From NCBI GenBank assembly GCA_024752435.1, contig CP103031.1:1360001-1424000 (forward strand): 64,000 nucleotides of DNA. The letters run 5' to 3'. The stretch is from Allantophomopsis cytisporea (taxonomy: Eukaryota; Ascomycota; Leotiomycetes; Phacidiales; Phacidiaceae). Below the pieces are notes generated by a model that saw only the letters and a list, made by a program, of their open reading frames with translations, made no database searches and was not told the DNA's origin. This document shows positions 45,687 through 58,419 of the stretch, piece by piece (within the stretch, counting starts at the first letter, position 1; each line of letters starts with the position of its first letter). A program made the translations under genes and the position numbers.

Positions 45687-47360
45687 ATGGACGACGAGAG
45701 TTTCCTTCCCGGCACATCGCGCCTCGTTGAGACGCACGATGAAGCCGCGACATCACATTTGCAGAAGCATGGAGATGTTGTGCTGCTGCCGCAGCCATCC
45801 AGCAATGTCAATGACCCCTTGAACTGGTCGACTCCTCGAAAATATGTTCAAGTGGTATTGCTCTGCTTCATCACAGCTTTCACCGCCGCCACATCCAACG
45901 ATGCCGGTTCCGCCCAGTATGGCGAGAATACGGAACTCGGTATCTCCTATCCTACCATGAATACTGGGGCTGGAGTTCTGTTCGTCGGTATTGGCTATTG
46001 GACTCTTATCATTTCTCCTGCGGCTTCACTCTACGGTCGCAGGGTCACATACCTGATATGTATTACTCTAGGCCTCATCGGCGCCATATGGATGGCCAAC
46101 GTCGAGGACCGCATGGATAGCATCTGGAACCAACTCTTCGTCGGCGCATCCGAATCCTGCGCTGAGGCAAACGTTCAACTGTCCCTTTCGGACATGTTTT
46201 TCCAGCATCAACAGGGAACCGTATTGGGTGTATACGTGCTCGCCACAAGTATCGGTACATTCTTAGGCCCACTCATAGCCGGGTATATCGCAGACAGCAG
46301 TGAAGGATGGCGCTGGATAGGCTGGTGGAGTGTGATCATCTCCGGTGGCCTGCTCATCATTCTCTTCTTCTTCCTCGAGGACACCAGCTTCGACAGACGT
46401 TCGCAGCCCGAACTCGTCGAGGGCATCCACTGGAATCGACCGGTTTCGGCCGTCGGAGGAGAGCCGAAGTCCTCGTCCGAGAAGACCGCTATCCCAACCC
46501 GCAGCTATTCGCCCGAGATCAGTAAGACTGAACCCACCATGGGTTCCATCGAAGCCGCCTCCGCCGCAGCAGACAACAATACGCGCAAGACATACCGCCA
46601 ACGCATTGCTCTCCTAACACTCGCGCCTAACATTGTTGGCACAGGCTTTAAACAGTATATGTCTCGCCTGTGGCACACGCTCCGTATATTCGCTTTCCCA
46701 GCAGTTTTGTACTCCGGCTTGCAATGGGGCGCCCAAGATGCCTGGCTGACGTTCTACCTCACTGTCGAGGAAGACAACTGGTACGGCGCGCCATGGAACT
46801 ATGGTGATGTGGCCGTCGGCCTTATGAATATTCCATCCCTCATCGGTGCCGTCATCGGTTGTTTCTATGGAGGTGTCATATCTGATTACTTCGTTGCGTG
46901 GATGGCTACCCGCAATAATGGCATTCGCGAGGCCGAGCATCGTCTCTGGCTTATGTATCCATGCGCCCTCATCTCTCCCATCGGCATGCTGCTATTTGGA
47001 ATAGGTACAGGGCAAGGCTGGAATTGGCCAGTGCCGTATGTAGGGTTGGGCTTCATTGGCTTCGGCTGGGGTTGCGCAGGAGACCTCTCCATGTCGTACC
47101 TCATGGATGCCTACCCGGAGATGGTCCTCGAGGGTATGGTTGGTGTTGCTGTCATCAACAACACTATTGGTTGCATCTTTACATTCACAGCGTCCCAGTG
47201 GCTCGAGTCCTCGGGCGTTCAGAATACCTTCATCGCCATTGCGGTTCTGGATTTCGTGTTCATGATGACTACTGTGCCTATGATGATTTGGGGAAAGAGC
47301 TGTCGACGGTGGACAAAGCAAAAGTATTTGGAGTTTGTGGAGATTAGAGATTCTATGTAA
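45687..47360 (+). CDS. Major facilitator superfamily transporter, DHA1-like
   Basis: A single uninterrupted exon gives 557 residues with about twelve hydrophobic segments in two sets of six, split by a charged cytoplasmic loop around residues 240-310. The N-terminus has the fungal N-D-P-L-N-W-S motif, followed by Y-G-R-R-V-T-Y for the loop 2 signature and L-G-P-L-I-A-G-Y-I-A in helix 5, as in drug:H+ antiporter family members. The protein probably moves small molecules across the plasma membrane by proton antiport, but no substrate can be inferred. It stands alone, with no neighbouring biosynthetic genes, so it is not an obvious cluster exporter. The start at 45687 (M-D-D-E-S-F-L-P-G) is the first ATG in the frame. 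Confidence 0.95.
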   Translation: MDDESFLPGTSRLVETHDEAATSHLQKHGDVVLLPQPSSNVNDPLNWSTPRKYVQVVLLCFITAFTAATSNDAGSAQYGENTELGISYPTMNTGAGVLFVGIGYWTLIISPAASLYGRRVTYLICITLGLIGAIWMANVEDRMDSIWNQLFVGASESCAEANVQLSLSDMFFQHQQGTVLGVYVLATSIGTFLGPLIAGYIADSSEGWRWIGWWSVIISGGLLIILFFFLEDTSFDRRSQPELVEGIHWNRPVSAVGGEPKSSSEKTAIPTRSYSPEISKTEPTMGSIEAASAAADNNTRKTYRQRIALLTLAPNIVGTGFKQYMSRLWHTLRIFAFPAVLYSGLQWGAQDAWLTFYLTVEEDNWYGAPWNYGDVAVGLMNIPSLIGAVIGCFYGGVISDYFVAWMATRNNGIREAEHRLWLMYPCALISPIGMLLFGIGTGQGWNWPVPYVGLGFIGFGWGCAGDLSMSYLMDAYPEMVLEGMVGVAVINNTIGCIFTFTASQWLESSGVQNTFIAIAVLDFVFMMTTVPMMIWGKSCRRWTKQKYLEFVEIRDSM

Positions 47361-50302
47361 CTTAGCGTTTGTGGGGATTTTAGAGGATTTGTGTGTACCT
47401 TTATGTGTTGGCAAGGGGGGACTTGCGTAGGTTTTGGTTGTGAATATACCCTTCGATGTAATGAATGGATTTGTTGTTTTTGTATATTGTTGCTTTCCAT
47501 CTTGAAATCGTTTGTGCACAAAACCCAAAGTCGAATGGGATAAGATTCTTTTTCAAGTGGCAAGCAAGAACGTGTGAGCCTATGCACGTGGTTGCTCACA
47601 CTCCCCCTATTCGTACCTTCCACATCCCATGATAGCTGTTGCCAGGACTCACAACACTCGCATCCCACACCTTCTGAATAACCCGATATCCAACTTCATT
47701 CAACAACATCCAAACCCGACCGAAATCGGCCCAAAACCCTAGACAATACCCTTCCTGACAGAATCTCACGCTCAAATGGCACTATATCCTTACCCCGAAC
47801 ACAGCGCGGACACCACTTCCAGCCATCAATGTCGACATCACTACTATCTCCTTCATAAGCTTATGCTAACCAACACAGAGTCCGATTCCACTCAGACCTC
47901 AACTTCAAGTCTGCAGACTCGAGTCGATCAGTATACGAGAGCTGTCACCATGGGCCGGTTTCTCCAGGAGATAGCAGTAAAATGCGCCAAATACCACGCC
48001 CATTCATCGAGGTAGAAGGGAAATAGAAAAGGAGGGTGGTTGAGACAAGGTCGCTAGTGGTTTTACGTGTAACAATACTCCCGCCAACTCCCACCGATTC
48101 CCCCGTCGTGTCCGATCGCCAAACAACCGGCACCACCCATAGGAGATACCAGCAATAATTGGAGAGCAACAACATGAAGAACGCTCGCAATTTCGGGGAC
48201 AAAGGCTTTCATCCTCGAGGTTTTGTGGCGCCAATATAGAAAGCTACTCTAAACAGCCACACTGGACCCCAAACACACCCCCTTCCCCTTACTTCAACAT
48301 GCGAGGCTCTTCATTTTGTTGGTCTAATGATTAAGATAGCACAAATGTCACGAGAATTCATTCACAATGGCAATACCAAGTACGCTGTCAAATGGAGGCC
48401 TAATCCGGGATGAGAGTCACCTAGTCTATCGACATCATCAGAAACAGGATCTAGTTTATCATCTTTGCTAGTTTACACTAGGTATCCAGTCAGTATCTTT
48501 CTCGTCCGAGCAGACCTTCCTATCAGTGCTAACGATCTGTATTCACTTGACGCTACGGCAAGCATTCAAGAGCCCTCTGGTCGCGTTTTGGAGAAATCAA
48601 ATTCCGGCAAGGAGATGACCTCCAGCCCGACACTCCTTCGGTTTAGGAAGAACTGTTGAGTGATACCCCTCGGGACTTTCAGATACGTCTGACGATAACC
48701 GTCACCTCTATAACCCATTCATCTCATCGACATCAACGTGGTACTACATGAGTTAATACTCACCGCAAGACACTGCATCCAAGTGTTCGTTTTCCGTGGC
48801 TTGTAGGCGTTAATTCCTAGTTCTCAGAGTCCGGCAGGGTTTTGTACATAGTCAGAGCAATCGCGTTCGTTTTTCCAGTGTTCTTCATTTAATTTTTCTG
48901 AAACAGATTCAGGAAGGCACCAACACCGTGATATACATAGACTCCCAGATGCATGTGGGAAAGGGAGACAAGCGAATGCTTAGCCCAGGCAAGAGACATA
49001 GTGAGTAGACGATCACCAAGAACGAGTTGAAAATGTTTAACTCAGGATAAGTGAATAGAGATTTTTGTAGTGTATATGCGTTCAAGAGGGTGGGCGTATG
49101 TAGCCACTGTTGATGTGCATCTTTCCCCTAGGTTACTGGTATTTGGCTCGAGATTGGAAAGCCGGCCGTCCTACTATTGGCTACCATCCTCCTAGCTAGA
49201 TCCTTCTCAGGAGACTCGTACAAAAACTACGAGCAAATAGTCCATAAACCGATAACTTGCTATCCCAGTCTAGCAGGCTAACCATATACTTCTAAATTAA
49301 AGTATAAAATGCACGTATAAGCAACATAGCTACCATCCTACAATCAGAAATCAAATCCCAACTATACAATCCTACAATCACCTATATAAAAGAGGAGGCC
49401 GCATACCGTAAGCATTCTCATATACTGTCCCACCTACCAATCCCTTCCAAGTAAACCCCTCACACAAAGTCCCAAAAAGTGTATTCAACGGAGAAACGAC
49501 ATACACTGATAAAAAGGACATTACTATCATTTCGATGGTCTTACGTTCAACACTAACCACCGTTCCTGCAAGATTCTCGTTATCTGATATAAGTACGATC
49601 CTTAGCCATTTCATACTGAAAGGACCTTCATATAACAACGATGTCACGTGAAGAGTCCGGAGACTGAAGCAGACATATCACGCTCGACATGTCGAATGAG
49701 ACTCTTATGTGTAGTACATACAGTTGAATAGCATGTGCCATGTGCAATGGCACGACTCAAGCCCTGTATACTTATTCGCCGACCACCTCAGCACTCACGG
49801 TCCCAGACCAATCCAACCTCACATCACATCACATCAAATCACATCCAACCCCCTCCAACGCCATCCTCACTTTCGACAAGAAATATCATAAACAAAGAAA
49901 AGAATATGCACAGAGTTCAATTTATGTACCCCCTTCACAATCTAAGTGCATCAGCCCCTCCAATGAAAAACGCCAGCAATGCCAACCAGTCCCCCCAATG
50001 CAACGAATCTATCTCAGGCAGAGCCGTGTATCCACACGGGCATGCAATCAATCTCAATGTGCCCCTCCAACCCAATTTACAAACCAGGCTCAGCCTCAGG
50101 TGACAAAAGAAAATTAAGTCGACGATCCCGTGCAATGCAATGCAAGCCTTCCCCCTAATACAAAACCCTAGCCCGAATTCCTATACCGATTCATCTCGAA
50201 TAATCCCCATCGAGCCAAGAAACCCACTTATCTTACTTACCAATCCATTCAATCAATTCCATCCTTCCAAATCCAACCTAATCCAAACCCCCTTCATCTC
50301 CC
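47361..50302. other. Convergent gene-poor region, 2.9 kb
   Basis: This includes presumed 3' UTRs of the transporter and of CAF120. Sequence at about 49200-49400 is AT-rich. The 85-codon minus-strand frame at 47945-48202 begins with a hydrophobic stretch like a signal sequence but has no other support. Confidence 0.4.
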
Positions 50303-53300
50303 TCAATACCCACTATTCCAGGCCTGACTATGACGGTTCGGTCCCTGATTCTGCCCACTCTGACCAGCGAAATAATTCTGCTGCTGCTCTGGCGTCATCG
50401 CATAGCCAGGCGCCTGCCACCCACCACCAGGCGTAAGCACGGTGCTCGCGCCCCAAGAGTTCCTGTTACCGGGCATGGTAAGCGCATATTGGCTCTGAGC
50501 GTACTGGTGCTGGCCCATAGCACCATAAGGGCCGGGCGATTGACCGCGCGCGACGAGATTAGCCTGCGACAGGTTGGCCGGTGAGAAGGGATCGAATTGT
50601 TGCTGGTGGGCGAGCTGCTGTTGCTGTTGCTGGTAGGCTTGCTTCTCCATCTGCGCTTGCTGTTGGCGCTGCAAGATGGCTTGTTGCACGGCGGCGCTGT
50701 TCATTCCATTCTTCATGGATTGCTTCTCTTTTTCGCGGACGCCGATGGCACCTACAAGGCCATTGCCTGCGTCTTCCTCTCTCTTCTTCTCAGTCATGTT
50801 GAGGAGCGGTTGGCCAGTCACTTTGGCAACATGCTCTTGCTCGCGAGCCGAGAGGGAGACGTTGTAGTCTGCACTGTTGAGCAGGGTTGGGCCTTGGGAC
50901 ATAGGACGCTGTGCTCGGGCTAGCATGTCTGAGGAGTTGTTGCGGGAGTGCTGTTGCATCAGGGTCGATGTTGGACGCGAGAGCATATTGACGGAGTTGT
51001 TGCGGCTACGTCCTCCCACTTGTCTGTCATCGGATTGGTTGCGTGCAAGTGGTGGCGGCGTTGAAGCACTGTTGCGAGCATCTTGCTTAGAAGATTGCTT
51101 TGGTTGTGCGTACATTGGTGGCATAGCAGCACGGGCTTTTACGAACTCTTCAGGGGTAAGGCCCTGCTTGTTAGGTACTGGTGGACCAACATGTGCGGTA
51201 GGCTGCCAAGCAGCAGTACGACCAGTAGGCACACCTACGGACTTCCTGCGACCATCTCCAGAGGTCGGTCGATTAGGGAGAGCCTTGTTGACCGGGTTTG
51301 TACTCTCATTTGCTGGACCATCCTTCGGTCGCTGAGAGGCATAGTTGAAAGTTGGTCCAAAATCGATATCAGGAATATCGATTGGAGCCTCCTCTTTTCC
51401 GTTGATGGTTGCAGCCCCAGCGGTAGCCGGAGCAGCCTCGCCGTCAACAACGGTTCCAACGGTCTTCATAACGCCAGCTCTTGGTCTCTCGATAGAATCT
51501 CTGGTTGTAATTACTGACCTGTGGGTGCTCGCGTAATCGGGGGAAGCAGTTGAAGCAGCATCATCATAGAAGCTGCTCTTTCGACTGATTGGCTCTTCAA
51601 CAGCAGGACCTGGTCGGCCATATTGATCACGGGATCTGACTTGACCGAAAGCAATCATATCAATTACATTTTGGTCAAGGTGGTTGGTCAGACTGCCACG
51701 ACTCTCATCGGTTGAAGCTGTTTGGGGTCGTCCTTGATCGTCGCGTAGGACTTGTGCAGCAGATTTTGGTAATGGCTTACGAGAAATGCTTTGCGAAGTC
51801 TCTGACCGAGACAATGGACTTGGAGAAAGGTCGGCGGAAGGTCTAGGGTTATGACTTTGTCTCTGTGCTGGTTGAAAACTTGCAGCAGGAGCCTCTGAAG
51901 ACATACCATTCATTGTTGCCCTGTATTGATTGTTTGGAGAACCTCGACGCTCGTATTCTGGGTTGACTTCTTCGTATGGGGTCGGAGGCAGAGGGCGCTC
52001 ATTCGAGACGTTGTTGTTTCTTGCTACTGCCAGGCCTTCAACAATACCATTGTGATTAGCATGCATTCCACTCGCGTTGGCATCTGTAGGTACCACTCTC
52101 TGTCCTCTATCCTCCGAAATTCTGCCTTCAGGCGTTGCTCCAAATCCCCCAACATTTCGTCTCTGACCGTCGCGAGTTGGTGGTCGTCCTGAATCCTGCC
52201 ATTGATGAACCGCTGCTCCCGCAGCACTAGGAGCAATAGTATTTCCAGTCATGTGGGCGAGAGTGGCCTTTGACATACGACTGTTTGCCATGCGCATCTC
52301 TGCAGAGTGATATGGCTTGCTCACAGGTAGCGTACCAGGAGCATGAGTGAACTCCGGCGGAGGAGTCACAGGTTCTGGCTCTGTTTCCTCGTGCAGTTTC
52401 TGTAATTCCCTCACAGGAGTACCACTTGATCCACGCTCATCATCAGAACTGACACGCTCTGGTGTTGGAGCCATGTCATTGCGGTACTTTTGGTGGCCAT
52501 GCAAAGGAGGAAGTGGACCCATACCATCCAAGCCTTGGTCAAAATTTCCATGAGATTGCATGAACGATTCAGACATTGAACGACCGTGAGGCGACCTCGG
52601 AGGCTGGAAGGCTGAAGCGCCTGGAGGGGCGGAATCGGTACGGGGAATGCCAAGCTGCTGTTGTTGGGCCTCTCCAAAGTGAACTGAAGGAGTAGAATGC
52701 AATGAGCCATCCTCGCCGGGTCTGCGTGACATTTGGAGACTGCTGCGGCCTGTCTTTTTGCTATAGCGACTACTATGACTTCCGTGGGTTGACATAACGG
52801 TCATGCGTCGAGACGTCAACTCCTTCATCTTGCGCCTCCATTCCTGCTCGCGCCATTTGTTACAGCCGTCTGTCATTAGTAAGGTCGAGACATCTAGTGT
52901 CTCCAAGTATCCATATCGTCGCTCCTTTGGCATCGCGAACATCAGACTTCGTGGGTCCAAGGTATCAGCAACCAGGCGTCCAGGTCGACCGTACAATCCG
53001 AAGGTGTCCCAGACCGGAAATAGCCAGCGAAGCATCATTTCGAAACCACTGACAGCTGGATGGACTTCGGGCATTACGAAAATAAAGCCCTCGGTGGTCG
53101 AGGGAGGCGAACCATGAACAGTAATTATACCCTCCACTTTAACCAGAGTCGATTGATCAATCAGGGGCTTCGATTGAGGATAAATGGCAAAGCACGAATA
53201 GGCATCTTCAATGGTCGCAATAGGTCGGGCCTTCTTCGTCTTCTTCGTCTCATAGAACCGAACTTTACCCTTGACAACAGGAGGTTTTGATCGATCGTAA

Positions 53301-54443
53301 GCTGACTTCTTTTTGCTGAGCTGGCGTTGAACTTTTGCGTACTCCTTCTCATCCGGGGGCTCAACAACGCACCAACAACGTCTCCAGGGAGTTCCAGCCC
53401 CAAAGCGTACACGCACCCAGTCCTCATGTCTTATTCTGGATCGATCCATGATATAATTGATGTTATTCAGGGACTTGCCCTTACCGGCAATTAAAGCACC
53501 GGTATATGCCTCTTGTAAGGTTGCATGCTCGAACATTGCTAGTCTGATACCAGCAGTCCATTGTATGAGGGAGTGGTGAGAGTTAAAGTGTAGAAGATAT
53601 CTGTTACTGCCTGCAGTAGAGATACTGAGCACATTTTGTAAAGGTTGATCGTCTTTAGATCGTGTGGGGACAGCATCAATCTTTGTGGTGTGTTAGCATG
53701 TTCAGCGTAATTAATAATAAAACAGGAGCAAAAAATTGACGTACCATCTTAATTGAAGCATCTGTCAGGTTGATAAATTTTGGAAGCACTTCTCCATCTT
53801 GACCTGCTGTGTCCAGCTCTGCAGCATCCCACAGCGACAGGACTGTTCCCACTAACTGCGCAAAACATTCAGTCCAGGTTCGATCGGCATTAGGTCGTCC
53901 CTCTATATGATGTCAGTATTTTGCATGTGGCAAGTAATTTCAGAGAGCATACGAGTGTCCTGGTCATTTAATTTGAGAAAGTAGCCTTCCTGGTACAATT
54001 TGTTTCCATGACTGTTCAGGTATGTAAAGATTGGTTGCAGCTCTGGGAGAGTATCCTGGGTCAGTTCCATTAACGGTGGTTGATATGTTTGGACCATGGA
54101 CATCGGCCGAGATGAAACTCTCTCCCTTTGAGGTCGCATCTGAGGTGAATTCCTCAAATTCATGCTTTTTTGTTGAGCGACATCTGGTGGAGCTGTCTCC
54201 CGTCTGTGTATCTCCTGTTTCGGGGCCTCTGTTCTATGTGGCTGTTGTTGCTGCTGCCCTTTTGACGGTTGTTCTGGGATTGTCGGCGAGGTTGATGTTG
54301 GGCTTCTTTCTCTATTTGAGAATGCGGACATGAACGAGCGAACTGTCATGGAATGCTGGGTTAGCACGGAGCATTTCTAGCCATCTCCAAAGCCAAAGCC
54401 AAAGTCACAAACAAGAGAGGTACATACCACGATTGCGACCCAT
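50303..54443 (-). CDS. CAF120: CAF120-like PH-domain subunit of the CCR4-NOT complex
   Basis: Four exons (54428-54443, 53953-54342, 53745-53902, 50303-53680) total 3942 nt, 1313 residues. CAF120/Skg3 proteins associate with the CCR4-NOT deadenylase and carry pleckstrin-homology modules. A basic N-terminus (M-G-R-N-R-V-R-S-F-M-S-A-F) is followed by a disordered Gln/Pro stretch. The first PH-type region spans the exon 2-4 junctions (Y-Q-E-G-Y-F-L-K-L-N-D-Q-D, T-W-T-E-C-F-A-Q-L, R-Y-L-L-H-F-N). A second has W-V-R-V-R-F-G-A-G-T-P-W-R-R-C-W-C-V-V-E. Then comes a long disordered Ser/Pro region, a short conserved D-M-I-A-F-G-Q-V-R-S-R and a poly-Gln C-terminus. The first exon holds only 16 coding nt. 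Assignment to CAF120 rests on this layout. Confidence 0.88.
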
Positions 54444-54950
54444 CTTGGAGATTCTTGTTATGAGTGTTCGTAAACAAGAATGAAGATGGGAAAGCGGTTG
54501 GCACTCTTATGTGTGGCTATTCGCTATTCCGGCAGGTCGGCTCCCGGTAAATCCGACTGCTTTTCTTTGCGCCGTTGTGATTGTTGGTTGTGTGTAGGGA
54601 CTGTACTGTTGGAATGAATATATTTTTACAATTGGCGAGGGCGCGTAATTCTTTGTGAGATGGGGGGATTTGGTCGCAGTTATGAGGAAGAGTAGTTGAA
54701 TGTAAGGAGATTATTCGTCGACTTGAGGATTTAAGGTGAATGAGGGAGAGTCTGGTGGAGAAGATGAGCTTTGGTGAGGAGCTTATGATGGCGCGTAGTG
54801 GTGGTAGTAGTGGTGGTAGTCAAGAAGTATGTATGTAGTAGGATAGTTCAGGCGAGGTCGATCAGACAGGACAAGGGCAGTAATAGTAATAATGAATGGG
54901 GGGACATGGGGACATGGGGGGTTGAGGGGAGGGGACCTTCGACTTCGAGA

Positions 54951-54953
<3 letters not shown>

Positions 54954-54981
<28 letters not shown>

Positions 54982-54998
54982 TGAGTGAGAGAGAGAGA
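54954..54998. repeat. GA dinucleotide repeat
   Basis: A nearly pure GA run upstream of CAF120, broken by GTGAGTGA in the middle; possibly GAGA-type promoter architecture. Confidence 0.95.
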
Positions 54999-55473
54999 CA
55001 AGAGAGACATGAGACCATTACTAGGTAGTCACGAAGAAGTACTACGGAAACACATACATATCATCACTCAGCCTAGCGTTATTTGATTATCATCTACCCA
55101 CGTCACAGCTTTCCCTCTCTCTCTTGTCTTCTCTCTTATTCTTGTTTGTGTCTGTGTCTCTCCCTCGCTCGTCCCGCTAAGCACTTTAGATGGGTTTTCG
55201 TACCTTAATATTAATGAATGTTTGAGCTTGGACTTGGAAGAGGACAGCCATCTGTGTCATTCCAGCCTCCTTCGGGGAGTCTATGACCACGCCAATTCTC
55301 AACCAACGAAACACGCGAGCGGAAGGATGTATGAAGTACAGGTTCGTTGTGCCAGTTACCGATACTACTTATTGCGTACTGTGGCATACTACTTACATAT
55401 TTGTACTACGTAGAATCCAGAGTAAGAGAGTAGTACGCAGTAGGAAGACGAAGGCGAAATAGATGAAGAAGGC

Positions 55474-55550
55474 GAGGAAGAAGAGGAAGAAGAGGAAGAA
55501 GAGGAAGAAGAGGAAGAAGAGGAAGAAGAGGAAGAAGAAGAAGAAGAGAA
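55474..55550. repeat. 77-nt polypurine GAAGAG/GAA repeat
   Basis: Uninterrupted purines made of GAAGAGGAA units ending in a GAA run, flanked by a TGTATGTATG repeat. It could form triplex DNA or exclude nucleosomes. Confidence 0.95.
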
Positions 55551-56342
55551 TGTATGTATGTACTGTACATACCTATGAATACAATGGGCTATGGCTTTGT
55601 TTCATTATCCGACAAACCAATTGCCCTGGATTGTGAGAAGAAGAGCAGAAGGTCAGAGCATGAGTGAGCTTGAATGGTATGTTTGGATCTAAGCCCCTCT
55701 CTCTCTCATCTCTGTCGACATGTATTTTTACCCAACAGAGTAGAGTTAGCCAGAGCAACGTGAGGCATGTGGGCTTGGACTATTATGAATAAAGTATCTA
55801 GGTTAGGTACTTTACTTCCGGAATATAGACAAACGGATGGACAGACAGACAGACAGATAGACAGGCTCCTTACGATATTTGTCTAGCACCATCGTATTTC
55901 ATCCACCACTCTCATCGAATCATTCATCCAATGCGTCTACTATTCTTCTATGTCTTGTCAATTTTCTGTCCGTCTCTTCCTCCGTCTGGTCCGGTTCTCC
56001 GCATTTATTTAGAGTAAGGTTGGATGGATATGTGGCACGGTGGATAGGTAAGGTATGGTGGATGGTGGTAGGTGGTAGGTGTAGAAGTATACCTAGGTAA
56101 TAGAATAAGACTTACACACTACACTGCTTTGGCTCATGCTTCATCATCATCATCATCAATCAATCAATCAATCACTCTGACTGTGCGCGACTTAATAATC
56201 CTGGAGATGCCTCCTTCGTATTATTGACGTCTTCATACATCGGGACTCCCAGAACACCTGTTTGGGAATGGAACACTCTTTTTACCCATTGCAGCCGCGC
56301 GTAGACGTGCATGAATCACCACAGCTGACTGAGGTGGCTGAC

Positions 56343-56380
56343 ATGTATGTATGTATGTATATGTATGTATGTACATACAT
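56343..56380. repeat. ATGT tetranucleotide repeat
   Basis: ATGT tandem units ending in an inverted TACAT segment, so the tract is partly self-complementary. Confidence 0.9.
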
Positions 56381-56468
56381 AGTCAATGGATGCATGGATG
56401 CCATTAAACTTATTTGCTTCTTTGAATTGTTTCTCTTTTTCCGTATTCTTCTGATTATCTTGCTCTGA

Positions 56469-56545
56469 CTCTCTCTCTCTCTCTTTCTCTGTCTCTCCTC
56501 TATTTCTTCTCACTCTTCTTCTTCTTCTTCTTCTTCTTCTTCTTC
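56469..56545. repeat. TC and TTC repeats
   Basis: A CT run at 56469-56489 is followed by a pure TTC array at about 56512-56545. Confidence 0.9.
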
Positions 56546-58419
56546 ATAAAGAGAAACTACGGTCAGACTGCTTTCATCTCCTGCGTGTCTCAAGCTGCAT
56601 CGATTTGAAATGATTAAAAATAGTAGTCGCCGTACATATGCAACTGTGCACGCACGATATACGAGCTACCCTGGGAACGCAAACCTAGATTGCTCTGTTA
56701 TCCGCGCCCAGAAAAGGCTGGCATTCAAATATCCAGGATAATCTCCCCCCCTCCCCTCTTAGAGGAATTTCACAAAATCAGGTTGCTGTTTCCGGGCCCG
56801 GCGCCTCTTTCTCGCTATCAGAAAAAGGGCTAGAAACTCTCTTTTTGGGTGCTGCTGACGACAACGGCTATCTTAAAAATATGAATACATGCATCATTAA
56901 CGGTGTTCTGCTCATACCGACTGCCCTTGGACTCCACCGATCTCTTTACACCCCTCTAGCCCGCACACATACCCGGAGTAACAGAAACGCCAACAAAGGT
57001 CATTCATCCGAATGAAAAGTGTTGCAGCAAAACGCATGGCTGTGTATGGATATGTACCAGAGCGAGGGGGAGGGAAAACCCTCACCAGACAATTAGCCAC
57101 GTCGTTCACCAGATCAGATCAGATCAGAACAGATCAGAACAGAACATCTGACAGTTCACTTCACTTCCCTTCACTTCACTTCATCAACAGCTGTTGTTGT
57201 TGTTCCTCAAACCGCTGTCCCCCTCATGACCGGGATAGTCGGGATGCAAAACTCAACTTCCCATGTCGAACATTATTTCATACTTCCGAGTACTCGCGGA
57301 AATTGACCTTCAGACACAAGGACACGAAGGAGAGACATTCTTCTCCATCGCCGCTCGAAGTCTTCCATCCCACTGGCTTGGGATAGAGCAAATACCATGA
57401 TGTGATCAGCCCTCTAATGCAAGGATCGCCAACCATTCGCTGCATACCAAAGCTGGTCCAGCTGGATGAGGTGGGTTGAGGTACTGTAGCGAAAGGCCCC
57501 TGGTCTACTCCGTATAATTTATGTACTACGACGATGAAGGGACTTTGCTCCATCGTATCATACGGTATGTAATCATATTTAAATACCTTACCTCGACTTC
57601 CGATGTACGAAATCTTGTTAACGCCTTATGAGTTGTTGGGTTGTTGGGTTGTACGACTATACGACTGACTGACTGACTGACTGACTGTACGACTGTACAT
57701 GTATTACAATTGATTATTCATAGAAAACTATGAATACCTGAGGTACAGTACTCTTTGTACTTCATGAGGTAAGATCGCATCTCTGTCTGACTTTGACTCC
57801 GCAATATGCTCCAAAATTACCGATACGCATTGGGACCCTTCAGACAGTAGACAGTACTCGGAACGTTCGATGCCGTGAACCCTACCTACTCAGATCATCG
57901 TCAAATTATGGATACATCGTAGGATTCGCATACTTATTCGTTACGCAGTAAAGCCTTTCTCCTTTACTATTTGCATATTGCTCTTCACAGAAATTTCATA
58001 CTTTACTCATAGATTTTTCTCATTAGCTTCCTCCACCACACCCAATGTCGTTCGATCTATTACCTTAATCAAATACCCTGTACAAGGAAATTCCCTCCCA
58101 CTATGCTCGTGATGTTCCCGCTGTGCCGTTCAAATTCCGTGCCGCTATCCAAAATTTGGCTGTTGCAGCTTCGTAAGTCGCAAGGGACAAAAAAAAGTAT
58201 TGCACATACATCCCCACCTCCTACCGTAGAATGCCGTCCGTCACGTTATCGGCCTCAGCCTATCGTAAGCACATGCACCGATAGCAGTGATTTTCGTTGA
58301 GGCATGCTCCGCATCGCAAGCTACCTTACCTACCTATCTATCTATCTACCCATTCAACTCTACCGCATGCCCATGTCTATTCCTACGCGTCTCTCGAATT
58401 TCTTTTCCACAACGCTGGG

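Larger units (their letters stand above)
54444..58419. other. Divergent microsatellite-rich intergenic region, 4 kb
   Basis: No supportable gene. It has many simple repeats (several listed separately), plus an ACAG repeat at 55840-55864, a CAT/CAAT repeat at 56142-56174, an AGATC/AGAAC repeat at 57110-57148 and a GACT repeat at 57663-57688. TACTCCGTA lies at 57506-57514. Open frames here are products of the repeats. Confidence 0.6.

Noticed and set aside
46075..47668. Multiple long antisense frames over the MFS gene
   Set aside because: The sense frame has clear transporter signatures; the antisense products are Arg/Pro-rich shadows.
47945..48202. 85-codon minus-strand frame with a hydrophobic start, possible small secreted protein
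   Set aside because: It has no cysteine pattern, no promoter or splice support, and sits in a convergent 3' region.
55441..55550. Glu/Lys-rich coding potential of the purine repeat
   Set aside because: It is explained entirely by the GAAGAG simple repeat.
58297..58419. Upstream ATG extending the PTC7-like protein by 41 residues
   Set aside because: The extension translates a CTAC/CTAT simple repeat and weakens the mitochondrial presequence; the ATG at 58420 fits better.
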